Shown: positions 47,193-60,585, numbered from the stretch's first letter. The stretch is DNA of 64,000 nt from Trema orientale (GCA_002914845.1 JXTC01000201.1:200341-264340); one strand, 5' to 3'. Notes: generated by a model not told the origin, from the letters alone. Program-made: numbers and translations.

Positions 47193-49010
47193 ATGATTCC
47201 AATCATTTCCTCAATAAAAGCAAGGAAGCTACTAGATAAGGGATGTATGGGTTACTTGGCAAGCATAATGGATACTATAGAAGAGTTAAAAGTGAAGCCT
47301 GAGGAAATGCTGGTAGTTAATGAATTTTCTGAAGATTTACCTGGGTTACCACCGGATAGGAAGATAGAGTTTGTTATTGACTTATTGCCTGGTACGGCTC
47401 CTATCTCCAAGACACCTTATCGAATGGCTCCAGCAGAGTTAAAAGAATTGAAGGTATAGTTACAGGAGCTATTGGACAAGGGTTTTATTCGCCCAAGCTT
47501 TTCACCATGGGGTGCTCCAGTTTTATTTGTAAAGAAGAAAGATGGGACTATGAGGCTTTGCAATTATTATAGAGAGTTGAATAGGGTCACAATCAAAAAC
47601 AAGTATCCCCTTCCTAGAATTGATGATTTGTTTGATCAATTACAAGGAGCTTCGGTGTTCTCAAAGATTGATTTAAGGTCAGGATACCACCAGTTGAAAA
47701 TTAAGGAGGAAGATATTCCAAAAACAGCTTTCAGAATGAGATACGGGCACTATGAGTTTTTAGTGATGCCATTTGGATTAACTAATGCCCCAGCTGCTTT
47801 CATGGACATGATGAATAGAGTGTTCAAAGATTTCTTAGATAAATTCGTTATAGTTTTCATCGACGATATTCTGATTTAATCACGCTCAAGGGAGGAGCAT
47901 ATGGAACATTTGAGGACCGTTTTGAGAATTCTTAAGGAAAAGCAGTTGTATGCTAAGTTTAAGAAGTGCGAATTCTAGTTGGAGAATGTTATCTTCCTTG
48001 GTCATGTGGTTTCTGAAAACGGTATTTCTGTGGATCCAACGAAAGTTGAAGCTGTGAGTAATTGGCCAAGACCTACAAATGTTTCTGAGATTCGTAGCTT
48101 CTTGGGATTGGCTGGTTATTATAGACGTTTTGTTGAAGGGTTCTCGAAGCTGGCTTCTCCATTGACTCATTTAACAAGGAAGAATGTGAAGTTTCAATGG
48201 AACGATAATTGTGAAATTAGTTTTGAGGAATTGAAGCATCGTTTGGTAATAGCTCCTATACTTTCGATACCGTCTAGATCAGGAGGATTTGTTGTTTATA
48301 GTGATGCCTCAAAGAATGGTCTAGGATGTGTTCTGATGCAAAATGGCAAAGTCATTGCTTATGCTTCTAGACAGTTGAAGGAATATGAAAAGAAGTATCC
48401 TACTCATGATTTAGAGCTAGCAGCAGTTGTCTTTGCACTAAAAATTTGGAGACATTATCTTTATGGGGAGAAATGTGAGATCTACATAGATCACAAGAGT
48501 CTCAAGTACTTCTTTACCCAAAAGGAACTGAATATGAGACAAAGAAGATGGCTTGAACTGGTGAAAGATTATGACTGTGAGATTAACTATCATCCAGGAA
48601 AAGCCAATGTGGTTGCTGATGCTCTAAGCCGGAAATCATTGGCTGCTATGACTGTTGAGTGTGTTGATGTGAAGCATCTCTTAATAGATTTACATAAGTT
48701 AGAGTTAGAGATTGTGCCTACAGGTTTAACAGAAAGATTGGCAGCTCTTACTCTGCAACCAACAATTTTAGAGAGTATCAAACAAGGCCAAAATACAGAT
48801 CCCTATTTGATGAATTTAAAGAGTAAGATAGAATCCGGAAAGGAGGTGGCCTTCCAGATTTCTAGTGATGGTGTAATCAGATATGGAAACAGATTGTGTG
48901 TGCCTAGTGGAATTGTTAGAAAGGAGATATTGACAGAAGCTCATACCACTCCCTACTCTGTGCATCCTGGTACTACAAAGATGTATAGAGACTTAAAGAT
49001 GCATTACTAG
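47193..49010 (+). pseudogene. Element D reverse transcriptase and RNase H
   Basis: RT motifs are [37 protein letters not shown] and IVFIDDILI. RNase H shows [30 protein letters not shown] and [11 protein letters not shown]. The end reads [15 protein letters not shown] of the integrase zinc finger. Stops at 47457, 47877, 47976 and 49008 cut it into four pieces. Confidence 0.88.
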
Positions 49011-49250
49011 CGGCCTGGTACAAAGAAAGATGTTGTTGAGTTTGTAGAGCAGTGCCTCACGTGCCAGCAAGTCAAAGCTGAACATCAAAGACCTGCTGGG
49101 AAATTAAAGCCTTTGGACATACCCCAATGGAAATGGGAAGAGATTGCTATGGATCTTGTTGTTGGACTTCCTAAGACAAACAAGGGACATGATGCTATTT
49201 GGGTGATTGTGGATAGATATACCAAATCAGCTCATTTCCTTCCAGTTAGA
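49011..49250 (+). pseudogene. Element D integrase, truncated by gap
   Basis: CLTCQQVKAEHQRPAG gives the C-x2-C of the zinc finger. LVVGLPKTNKGHDAIWVIVD then RYTKSAHFLPVR gives the first catalytic Asp. The sequence then enters Ns. Confidence 0.85.
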
Positions 49251-49336
49251 NNNNNNNNNNNNNNNNNNNNNNNNNNNNNNNNNNNNNNNNNNNNNNNNNN
49301 NNNNNNNNNNNNNNNNNNNNNNNNNNNNNNNNNNNN
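49251..49336. other. Assembly gap (86 N)
   Basis: Run of N joining + strand integrase of D to an inverted, truncated LTR of B. Confidence 0.99.
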
Positions 49337-51760
49337 AAAATACGGGCAAATTTGAACTTTTTCTTTTCTTTAAAACTCTATGGATAGATAACTTTATTTA
49401 TAAACATAGCTTAGATCAGTATGTGCATATATTACAAAACGAAAGGTAGTAAATAGGTACCAAAAGAAATGAGCTAACAACAACTCCATTAAGAGATTGT
49501 AAAACATCCTAAAATATACAAACTAGGCCCCTACATGTGGTCAAAATATCCATATGTACAATATCAAGGTCGGGCCTCTACTCTAGCTCACAAGCTCATG
49601 CTGTCATCTCACTCATTACCTACAACACAAGACTATAATGAGCTACAGCTCAGTAAATAAAGCAATGGATGAAATAGTGCTTAAAGACATATATTGAATG
49701 CATGATCATGCTTGCTTAGGTGTATTGGTATAATATCATCCTTTTTATCTCCCTGTCTTGTGTACACTGTCCGGTTCGGCACTGCGCCTGCAGGGCTTTC
49801 TGAACTGATAATATCCCATGGGCTCTCCTTCGGCCGGCTCTCACTACAGTGGGGCTCGTTACTAACCTTATTCCATCGTTACCCCGTCGAGCTCAAGAGA
49901 TAAGGCGGCCCGAGACTGTAGTATAATCTATCATATACCTTGGAGGAGGAATACTGTGGCACACTTTTCGACTAATCTCGTCAAACTTGCCCTTTTCCTA
50001 GGGCTGCCACTCTGAAACTGTGAATATTTATCCCGCTTCCCCGTAACAGTGACACAAAATCTTCTGAAAGTTACCTGGTCTTAACCTTTCTGTGATAAAC
50101 TTGGCTTTGCACAATAATACTATGGAATTTTAGAAACCTGTCACCTATCTTAAACTTCTCTATATAACATGCATAGCCTCATGATGTATTGGATAATGCC
50201 ACATTAGAAATGCCAAGCATGTATATTGAAACCGAAATGCCAATGTTCATGCTCATAAACAAAATGCAAAGCATAATAACATAATAGATAACCACATAAC
50301 ACATAATTCTTGTGTTGCAGTTGAGTACTTTACTTACCTCGTGTCCTGAATGGGAATCGATAGTGGAAAGAGTCAATATCCTCAAGAGATTGGTGTGCTA
50401 ATCACCTGTTATAAATTACTATTACTCATGATGCACATTTTACAAAAAGAATGCATTAAAATACTTGAACATGACCGAAATGACAACTTTCACCAAATTA
50501 AGAAACTTGATCTTAAAATGGCTCGGAAGTATATAAATCACCTAAGGCACTTGACAATATATAACTAGTAAGTATATAAATCACCTAAGGCACTTGACAA
50601 TCAATAACTAGCATTGAAAAACTGTTCAAAAGTATTAAAATTTGAATGCTAGTTCGTTAACATAAAATGATCCAAAATGGCACATAATTTTGTAAAACTA
50701 GTCCATTTGCTCCTAAATAGTGCCATTTCATTTTAAAAACATTTGGACAGCACCTCCCCTATTTTTAGGACATTCCCACATGATTAAAATCATGGTTTTA
50801 AACCAACAATAACAATTAACAATCCAATTCCTACATATACACATCAAATAGGATCTTTCGGTACAACATAAGTGCACTTGAATTCTTTTCTATTTGGACA
50901 AAGTCTAAACCAATTTTACCCTTATGTGCCATCACAACCAGCCACCAAATGAGTGAAATAAACAATAGGATCAATAAAATAGACACTCCAAGCTTAAAAA
51001 ATCAGGTCACAAACATAGAAAACTTAATCTACTACACATAAAAATACCTAACTCCATAAATAGTAAACTTTGGGGCTTTAGGTCTAACTTTAATCCTCCA
51101 CTTAAATTTTATGTTTTCAGCAGTATATAAGGGTTCCTAGAACCATCATTCATCAAATTATAGCTTTGATTTAAGAGCTGAAATAAAAGAAATTCACTAT
51201 AAATTTAAAATCCTACTTAAACCTTACCTTGACTAGTTTGAGTCTTTGCTAGACTCTTGCCTTCTATCTTTACCAAACTGATTCCCAAGGCTTAGAAATA
51301 GATTTTTGAACTTAAGAGGACCTGAATAAACCATTATTTAAGTGGAAACAAGTAGAGAATTGAAATCAAAGGAGAATTGAAATTAAGCCTATTTGACGTG
51401 TTAAACATATAATGAATTCGGCCCCGAAGTGCGTGAAAATTACATTTTATCGAAAAACTACTATTTGACCTACTTGTCAACCAAAATGATCTTAATGTAT
51501 GTGCATATAGTATTGCTATTCATGAATATAGTCTTCAATCTTTTCATACACCAAGCTCTCTCTCTGAGGGTATTGAGCCTTGACACTGCATTGGGACACT
51601 TTGATAATCATTAGTATAGTAACATATATGTAAATGCACATAATATAAGGAATGGGCATGTTTTTATGAAACTAGTATTAATGACTTCTAGATGTCTAGT
51701 ATGCAATTAGAACATATTTATTACTGGCTCTCTTAATTATGTGAGGAGCTGGATGTCACA
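49337..51760 (-). repeat. 3' LTR of element B (truncated at gap)
   Basis: It matches 58175-60585 nearly base for base and ends GGATGTCACA. It contains a 43-bp tandem duplication at 50527-50612. Confidence 0.9.
50527..50612. repeat. 43-bp tandem duplication inside LTR
   Basis: Two copies of AAGTATATAAATCACCTAAGG...; the same pair is in the other LTR at 59352-59437. Confidence 0.85.
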
Positions 51761-51777
51761 ATCCCCTCCTCCTTATA
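51761..51777 (-). promoter_or_regulatory. Polypurine tract of element B
   Basis: The minus strand reads TAAGGAGGAGGGGAT before the LTR start TGTGACATCC. The same tract precedes the LTR of C at about 60586-60600. Confidence 0.75.
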
Positions 51778-51800
51778 AAAATTTCGTCCTCGAAATTCGC

Positions 51801-52859
51801 TTAGCCAAATATTTCTGGATACTTGATTCTCATTTCATCCTCTCGCTCCCAAGTCGCTTCTTGTACTGCAAAATTCCTCCACAAGACTTTAACTAGTGGA
51901 ATTTTCTTGTTTCTCAATTCTTTCTCTCTTCTGTCAAGTATCTGTACTAGTTGTTCCTCATATGTCAAATCTCGATTCAGTTCTAGTGGCTCATAGCTCA
52001 ATAGATGAGAGGGGTCTGAAATGTACTTCCTCAATAAAGAGATGTGGAAGACATTGTGCACGCTCGACAATGACGGGGGTAAAGCAAGTCTATAAGCTAC
52101 ATTTCCAACCCTTTCAAGGATCTCAAAAGGTCCAATAAATCTGGGACTCAACTTTTCTTTCTTTCCAAATCTCATCACCCCTTTCATTGGTACTACTTTT
52201 AAAAATACCATATCTCCTACATTGAATTCTACATCTCTTCGCATTAGATCAACATATTTCTTCTATCGACTCTGTGAAGCAAGCATTCTTTTTCTTATCT
52301 TTTCTAATGCCTCAATGGTTTCTTTGACTAACTCTGGGCCGAGATATTTCTTTTCTCCCATTTCATCCCAATGGATTGGAGATCGACACTTTCTGCCATA
52401 TAACATTTCATACGGAGCTACACCAATTGTTGCTTGATAACTGTTATTATAGGCAAACTCAACCAATGGCAGGTATTTACTCCACGATCCTTGGAAATCT
52501 TAAACACATGCTCTTAACATAACTTCCAAAGTCTGAATTGTCCTTTCTATCTGTCCATCTATTGGAGGGTGAAAAGCTGTACAGAACTTCAATCTGGTTC
52601 CCATAGCCTTCTGCAAACTCTCCCAAAACTTTGAAGTGAATCGCGGATCCCGATCTGAAATAATTGAAACTGGTACACCATGCAGCCTTACAATTTCTTG
52701 AATATACAGTTCCGCAAACTGATCCATAGTGTAGGTCATGCGTACAGGAAGGAAGTGTGCTGACTTTGTGTATCTGTCTACTATAACCCAAATGGCATCG
52801 TGCTGTTTCGAAGTTCTCGGTAATCCAACTACAAAATCCACAGTAATTTCTTCCCATTT
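51801..52859 (-). pseudogene. Element B integrase core, C-terminal domain and chromodomain
   Basis: WVIVDRYTKSAHFLPVR, IISDRDPRFTSKFW and DGQIERTIQ keep D, D and E. FVGLPRTSKQHDAIW precedes them. RFIGPFEILERVGNVAYRLA is from the C-terminal domain, and ILDRREKELRNKKIPLVK then WRNFAVQEATWERE is the chromodomain. Stops at 52860, 52500 and 52263 break the frame. The 52263 stop is a Gln codon in element C. Confidence 0.88.
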
Positions 52860-55616
52860 CTATTCTGGAATCTGCAGTGGCTGTAATAGACCAGCAGGCC
52901 TTTGCTGTTCAACTTTAATCTGTTGACATGTGAGACACTTGGCTACAAATTCTACGACGTCCTTTTTCATTCCAGGCCACCGATAATGCATTCTCAAATC
53001 GTTATACATCTTTGTAGTTCCTGGATGCAACGAATACGCCGTAGTGTGAGCTTCTGTAAGGATTTCGTTCTTGAGTCCTTCATCATTTGGAACACATAAT
53101 CTGTTTTTAAACTTCGAAGTCCCGTTAACTGAGATACTAAAATTAGTAGTCTTTCCATCTTCCACTTCACCCTTTTGTTTTATTAAGTATGGATCTGTAA
53201 GTTGACGCCTTTTAATTCTTTCTAGTAGTGTTGACTGTAATGTCATGGTTGCCAATTTGCCAGTGATTATCTCAATCCGTGCTCTACATATATCTTCCTG
53301 AAGTGGCTTTGCTAATTTCTTTAGAACTGATAAACTACTATGCGATTTTCTACTCAGTGCATCTGTCACGACATTTGCCTTTCCTGGATGATACAAAATC
53401 TCACAATCATAATCCTTTACCTGTTCTAACCATCGTCTTTGTCTCATGTTTAATTCCTTTTGTGTGAAAAAGTACTTGAGGCTCTTATGGTCAGTGTATA
53501 TCTCACAATGTTCCCCATACAGATAGTGTCTCCAAATTTTGAGAGCAAATACCACTGCTGCTAACTCTAAGTCATGAGTAGGATATTTCTGCTCATAGTC
53601 TTTCAATTGTCTAGAGGCATAGGCAACTACCTTACCATTCTGCATCAATACACACCCTAAACCTTGCTTTGAAGCATCACTATAAATCACAAAGTTTCCT
53701 GATCCAGACGGAATAGTGAGTATTGGGGCTGAAATCAATCTTTGTTTTAATTCTTGAAAACTTTTCTTACAAGCCTCTGTCCATTCAAATTTCTGACTCT
53801 TTCTGGTGAGTTGTGTAAGAGGCATCGCTATCCTAGAAAATCCCTCCACAAATCTCCTGTAGTAGCCTACCAATCCCAGAAAACTTCGTATCTCAGAAGC
53901 ATTATTTGGTCTCGACCACTGACTATTCGCTTCTATCTTTGTTGGATCCACTGAAATACCTTCACTAGAAACTATATGACCCAAAAAGGCAACATCCTCA
54001 AGCCAGAATTCACACTTTTTAAACTTGGCATAAAGTTGCTTCTCTTTCAACTTCTGCAGTGTAAGTCTCAAGTGCTCTTCATGTTCATTTTTGGACCGTG
54101 AATAAACCAAGATGTCATCAATAAACACTATTATAAACTTTTTCAGATAATCTTTGAACACTCTATTCATCATATCCATAAAGGCTGCTGGGGCGTTGGT
54201 CAATCCAAATGGCATTACCAAGAATTTATAGTGACCATAACGAGTCCGAAAGGCTATTTTTGGCACATCTTCTTCTCTAATTCTCAACTGATGGTATCCC
54301 GATCTCAAGTCAATCTTGGAAAATACGGCTGAACCCTGTAATTGGTCAAACAACTCGTCAATCCTAGGAAGTGGGTGCTTATTCTTGATTGTCACTTTAT
54401 TCAACTCTCTATAATCAATACACATCCACAATGTACCATCTTTCTTCTTGACAAACAAAGCTGGAGCGCCCCATGGTGAATAGCTAGGTCTAATGAACTT
54501 TTTGTCAAAAAGTTCCTGTAATTGTGTCTTCAATTCTTTCAACTCTGCAGGTGCCATTCTATATGGTGCCTTCGATATTGGTGCAGTACCAAGTAATAAT
54601 TCAATAACAAACTCAATTTCTCTGTCTGGTGGTAATCCTGTTAATTCTTCCGGAAACACTTCTAAGAAATTTCTAACTATTGGTACACCTTCGGGTCTCA
54701 ATTGTTGTTCCATGGAAGTATCTATTACATTTACTAAATACCCTGAACAACTATTGTCTAACAATTTCTTCGCCTTCAAAGCAGAGATGATAGATACACT
54801 AGTTTTTGGTAAAGTACCAATGAAAATAAACTGATCCTCTTCATAAGGTCGAAAAATCACTCTTTTCTTTCCACAGTCAATAGTAGCATTATACTTGGAA
54901 AGCCAATCCATACCTAGTATTACCTCATATTCCTGCATTTCCAACAACACAAGATCCACAAATAACTCTCTATCATCTATTTGTAATGGAACTCTTTTTA
55001 GCCACTGATCTGAATATAATATTTCCCTTGATGGTAATGCTGTACTGAATACTTCTGGTAACTGATCATGGAGTCTACCTAATCTCCTCACATATGTCAT
55101 GGATGCAAATGAATGTGTGACACCAGAATCTATTAGTGCATGTGTAGGTATGTTAGCGATAAGAATCTCACCTGAAACAACCGAAGGATCTGCCTCTGCA
55201 TCAGCCTGAGTGAGTGCAAACACCCTAGCATTAGTCTTCTTAGGTTCTTCTTTCTTCTGCTCATTCTTCCACAATGGGCACTTTCTTTTAAAATGACCTT
55301 CCTTACCACATTTATAACAAACTGTAGTATGAGCTCTGCACTCTCCAGGATGGTTCTTACCGCATTTTTTACATTGGGGCCACTGTTGTCTCCTTTGCTG
55401 TCCGCTCTGTTGCCCGCTCTTGAACCTCTTGTTCTGTTCTGCTCCACCTTGAAAAAATTGGCCTCTTCGTTTATTGTCATTGAAACGACCTATATTGGGC
55501 TGAAAATCTCTACGAGGAAAACTGGTAAAAGCTCTAGCTTTTAATATCTTCTCCTCTCGATGTTCAGCTCGTAGAGCTTTCTCTACAGCCTGTCCATACG
55601 AAATTGGCCCTGTAAG
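52860..55616 (-). pseudogene. Element B pol: zinc knuckle, protease, RT, RNase H, integrase zinc finger (longest open frame, over 800 codons)
   Basis: This is the longest uninterrupted coding stretch in the window, open from about 55616 to the stop at 52860. In order: [12 protein letters not shown] and [14 protein letters not shown] (zinc knuckles), [14 protein letters not shown] (protease), [11 protein letters not shown] and [13 protein letters not shown] (RT, about 385 codons after the PLW that follows the knuckle), [15 protein letters not shown] and [11 protein letters not shown] (RNase H), and [12 protein letters not shown] then KCLTCQQIK (integrase HHCC). All catalytic residues look present, so these domains may still be functional if translated. 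Confidence 0.9.
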
Positions 55617-56289
55617 TCCCTATGTCAACATCTCTAGCAAGTTCTGGCTTAAGTCCTTCCGTAAAGCGAGTGACTCTAGCGATATCATTAGGAACTATGT
55701 CTGAAGCGAACCTTGCCAACTGATCGAATTTTCTCACATATTCAGCCACTAAAAGGTTGCCCTGTTGTAACTTACTAAACTCATTCACCTTTGTGGCCAA
55801 GACAGCACTATTGTAATATTTCTCGTTGAAAACCACTTGAAATTCTGTCTATGTCATATGGGTAGTGTCTCTAGTCTGTTTAATCACATCCCACCATATA
55901 CGTGCATCTTTCTTTAACATGTAAATAACACAACAGACTTTCTCCCTTTCATTAAGCTGCATAAAATCAAAGATTGTTTCTAGCGAACATTTCCATTCCT
56001 CTGCATCAAGTGGATCTATAGTACCTTCAAATACTGGAGGGTGTTATTTTCTAAACCGTTCATATAATGGTTCAAGAGGGTGAAATGCAGCTGGGGCTTG
56101 TGGTAGAGGTAGTGGTGGTGGAGGATGTGCGTTAGGCGGAATCTGCCTTTCCTCTTGATGTTATAACAGCCTCTCAACTTGTTCTGCCTGCCTATGTACC
56201 ATCTCACGGAGTTCTGCTAACTCCTGTATATGTCTCTCAGGGGTAGAGTTCTCAGTAGCTCTAGATGTTTGACCTCGAGTAGCAGTCAT
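55617..56289 (-). pseudogene. Element B gag
   Basis: The start at 56289 gives MTATRGQTSRATENST. The core is EEWKCSLETIFDFM, ARIWWDVIKQTRD and EYVRKFDQLARFASD. Stops lie near 56163, 56047 and 55850. One extra G in a GGG run near 55617 shifts the frame away from the zinc-knuckle part. Confidence 0.8.
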
Positions 56290-59153
56290 TTCTATGCTCC
56301 TTATCCTAGTAAAGGTTAGCCAATAATAAACATGAAGCATGCAACAAATATAAATTAATGCACATAAAATACTTACTTGTGAGCCGAGTGATTCCCTTCC
56401 TCGACATGTACATATGGACGGTCTACAGAAACGATTTAAACCTCTGCTCTGATACCAACTTGTACTGCCCTCCTTATTTATCTCCTACTAGTGGAAATTT
56501 ATTAACTTTCTATTTACAAGGCGTTACTTTTGGAAAATAATCCTATAATTATTGTTCTAAAAATACGGGCAAATTTGAACTTTTTCTTTTCTTTAAAACT
56601 CTATAGATAGATAACTTTATTTATAAACATAGCTTAGATCAATATGTGGATATATTACAAAATGAAAGGTAGTAAATAGGTACCAAAAGAAATGAACTAA
56701 TAACAACTCTATTGAGAGACTGTAAAACATCCCAAAATATACAAACTAGGCCTCTACATGTGATCAAAATATTCATATGTAAAATACCAAGGTCGGGCCT
56801 CTACTCTAGCTCACAAGCTCATGCTTTCATCTCACTCATTACCTGCAACACAAGACTATAACGAGCTACAGCTCAGTAAGTAAAGCAATGGATGAAATGG
56901 TGCTTAAAGACATATATTGAATGCATGATCATGCTTGCTTAGGTGTATTGGTATAATATCATCCTTTTTATCCCCCTGTCTTGTGTACACTGTCCGGTTC
57001 GGCACTACGCTTGCAGGGCTTTCTGAACTGATAATATCCCATGAGCTCTCCTCCGGCCAGCTCTCACTACAGTGGGGCTCGTTACTAACCTTATTCCATC
57101 GTTACCCCGTGATAAGGCGGCTCGAAACTGTAGTATAATCTATCATATACCTGGGAGGAGGAATACTGTGGCACACTTTTTGACTAATCTCGTCAAACTT
57201 GCCCCTCTCCTGGGGCTGCCACTCTGAAACTGTAAATATTTATCCCGCTTCCCCGTAACAGTGATACAAAACCTTCTGAAAGTTACCTGGTCTTAACCTT
57301 TCTATGATAAACTTGGCTTTGCACAATAATACTATGGAATTTTGGAAACCTGTCACCTATCTTAAACTTCTCTATATAACATGCATGGCCTCATGATGTA
57401 TTGGATAATGCCACATTAGAAATACCAAGCATGTATGTTGAAACCGAAATGCCAATGTTCATGCTCATAAACAAAATGCAAAGCATAATAACATAATAGA
57501 TACCCACATAGCACATAATTCTTGTGTTGCAGTTGAGTACNCACAACAGACTTTCTCCCTTTCATTAAGCTGCATAAAATCAAAGATTGTTTCTAGCGAA
57601 CATTTCCATTCCTCTGCATCAAGTGGATCTATAGTACCTTCAAATACTGGAGGGTGTTATTTTCTAAACCGTTCATATAATGGTTCAAGAGGGTGAAATG
57701 CAGCTGGGGCTTGTGGTAGAGGTAGTGGTGGTGGAGGATGTGCGTTAGGCGGAATCTGCCTTTCCTCTTGATGTTATAACAGCCTCTCAACTTGTTCTGC
57801 CTGCCTATGTACCATCTCACGGAGTTCTGCTAACTCCTGTATATGTCTCTCAGGGGTAGAGTTCTCAGTAGCTCTAGATGTTTGACCTCGAGTAGCAGTC
57901 ATTTCTATGCTCCTTATCCTAGTAAAGGTTAGCCAATAATAAACATGAAGCATGCAACAAATATAAATTAATGCACATAAAATACTTACTTGTGAGCCGA
58001 GTGATTCCCTTCCTCGACATGTACATATGGACGGTCTACAGAAACGATTTAAACCTCTGCTCTGATACCAACTTGTACTGCCCTCCTTATTTATCTCCTA
58101 CTAGTGGAAATTTATTAACTTTCTATTTACAAGGCGTTACTTTTGGAAAATAATCCTATAATTATTGTTCTAAAAATACGGGCAAATTTGAACTTTTTCT
58201 TTTCTTTAAAACTCTATAGATAGATAACTTTATTTATAAACATAGCTTAGATCAATATGTGGATATATTACAAAATGAAAGGTAGTAAATAAGTACCAAA
58301 AGAAATGAACTAATAACAACTCTATTGAGAGACTGTAAAACATCCCAAAATATACAAACTAGGCCTCTACATGTGATCAAAATATTCATATGTAAAATAC
58401 CAAGGTCGGGCCTCTACTCTAGCTCACAAGCTCATGCTTTCATCTCACTCATTACCTGCAACACAAGACTATAACGAGCTACAGCTCAGTAAGTAAAGCA
58501 ATGGATGAAATGGTGCTTAAAGACATATATTGAATGCATGATCATGCTTGCTTAGGTGTATTGGTATAATATCATCCTTTTTATCCCCCTGTCTTGTGTA
58601 CACTGTCCGGTTCGGCACTACGCTTGCAGGGCTTTCTGAACTGATAATATCCCATGAGCTCTCCTCCGGCCAGCTCTCACTACAGTGGGGCTCGTTACTA
58701 ACCTTATTCCATCGTTACCCCGTGATAAGGCGGCTCGAAACTGTAGTATAATCTATCATATACCTGGGAGGAGGAATACTGTGGCACACTTTTTGACTAA
58801 TCTCGTCAAACTTGCCCCTCTCCTGGGGCTGCCACTCTGAAACTGTAAATATTTATCCCGCTTCCCCGTAACAGTGATACAAAACCTTCTGAAAGTTACC
58901 TGGTCTTAACCTTTCTATGATAAACTTGGCTTTGCACAATAATACTATGGAATTTTGGAAACCTGTCACCTATCTTAAACTTCTCTATATAACATGCATG
59001 GCCTCATGATGTATTGGATAATGCCACATTAGAAATACCAAGCATGTATGTTGAAACCGAAATGCCAATGTTCATGCTCATAAACAAAATGCAAAGCATA
59101 ATAACATAATAGATACCCACATAGCACATAATTCTTGTGTTGCAGTTGAGTAC
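55929..59153. repeat. 1,612-bp direct duplication around a single n (likely unmerged contig overlap)
   Basis: 55929-57540 and 57542-59153 are the same sequence with, by eye, about one substitution (near 56678 versus 58291). They cover the gag N-terminus, primer site and the first 1,080 bp of the LTR. The n at 57541 is the join. Confidence 0.85.
56446..56457 (-). promoter_or_regulatory. Primer-binding site of element B (tRNA-Met)
   Basis: The reverse complement is TGGTATCAGAGC, three bases from the LTR. It is repeated at 58059-58070 in the duplicated segment. Confidence 0.85.
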
Positions 59154-60585
59154 TTTACTTACCTCGTGTCCTGAATGGGAATCGATAGTGGAAAGAGTCA
59201 ATATCCTCAAGAGATTGGTGTGCTAATCACCTGTTATAAATTACTATTACTCATGATGCACATTTTACAAAAAGAATGCATTAAAATACTTGAACATGAC
59301 CGAAATGACAACTTTCACCAAATTAAGAAACTTGATCTTAAAATGGCTCGGAAGTATATAAATCACCTAAGGCACTTGACAATATATAACTAGTAAGTAT
59401 ATAAATCACCTAAGGCACTTGACAATCAATAACTAGCATTGAAAAACTGTTCAAAAGTATTAAAATTTGAATGCTAGTTCGTTAACATAAAATGATCCAA
59501 AATGGCACATAATTTTGTAAAACTAGTCCATTTGCTCCTAAATAGTGCCATTTCATTTTAAAAACATTTGGACAGCACCTCCCCTATTTTTAGGACATTC
59601 CCACATGATTAAAATCATGGTTTTAAACCAACAATAACAATTAACAATCCAATTCCTACATATACACATCAAATAGGATCTTTCGGTACAACATAAGTGC
59701 ACTTGAATTCTTTTCTATTTGGACAAAGTCTAAACCAATTTTACCCTTATGTGCCATCACAACCAGCCACCAAATGAGTGAAATAAACAATAGGATCAAT
59801 AAAATAGACACTCCAAGCTTAAAAAATCAGGTCACAAACATAGAAAACTTAATCTACTACACATAAAAATACCTAACTCCATAAATAGTAAACTTTGGGG
59901 CTTTAGGTCTAACTTTAATCCTCCACTTAAATTTTATGTTTTCAGCAGTATATAAGGGTTCCTAGAACCATCATTCATCAAATTATAGCTTTGATTTAAG
60001 AGCTGAAATAAAAGAAATTCACTATAAATTTAAAATCCTACTTAAACCTTACCTTGACTAGTTTGAGTCTTTGCTAGACTCTTGCCTTCTATCTTTACCA
60101 AACTGATTCCCAAGGCTTAGAAATAGATTTTTGAACTTAAGAGGACCTGAATAAACCATTATTTAAGTGGAAACAAGTAGAGAATTGAAATCAAAGGAGA
60201 ATTGAAATTAAGCCTATTTGACGTGTTAAACATATAATGAATTCGGCCCCGAAGTGCGTGAAAATTACATTTTATCGAAAAACTACTATTTGACCTACTT
60301 GTCAACCAAAATGATCTTAATGTATGTGCATATAGTATTGCTATTCATGAATATAGTCTTCAATCTTTTCATACACCAAGCTCTCTCTCTGAGGGTATTG
60401 AGCCTTGACACTGCATTGGGACACTTTGATAATCATTAGTATAGTAACATATATGTAAATGCACATAATATAAGGAATGGGCATGTTTTTATGAAACTAG
60501 TATTAATGACTTCTAGATGTCTAGTATGCAATTAGAACATGTTTATTACTGGCTCTCTTAATTATGTGAGGAGCTGGATGTCACA
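58074..60585 (-). repeat. Complete 2,512-bp LTR shared by elements B and C
   Basis: On the + strand it runs TGTACTGCCC...GGATGTCACA. On its left is a primer site and gag (B, 5' side); on its right is a polypurine tract and polyprotein end (C, 3' side). Confidence 0.88.

Larger units (their letters stand above)
43387..49250 (+). mobile_element. Tekay/Del-like Ty3/gypsy element D, cut by an N gap
   Basis: The LTR at 43387-45514 and primer site are followed by gag, protease, RT, RNase H and the start of integrase, all on the + strand. It sits about 110 bp inside the leader of element H. The integrase frame ends at the gap at 49251, and the DNA beyond is an LTR in the opposite orientation. No 3' LTR of D is visible. 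Confidence 0.88.
49337..60585 (-). mobile_element. Tekay/Del-like Ty3/gypsy element B (minus strand), with shared right LTR
   Basis: Minus-strand order: 5' LTR (58074-60585, partly repeated at 56461-57540), primer site, gag, protease, RT, RNase H, integrase, chromodomain and 3' LTR (49337-51760, lacking its last about 100 bp at the N gap). The stretch 57542-59153 is a copy of 55929-57540 across a single n. No target duplication can be checked because the left end is in the gap and the right LTR leads directly into element C. Confidence 0.85.

Noticed and set aside
49712-49903. Frame MLRCIGIISSFLSP, repeated at 56935 and 58548
   Set aside because: It lies inside the LTR and recurs only because the LTR recurs. 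No conserved motif.
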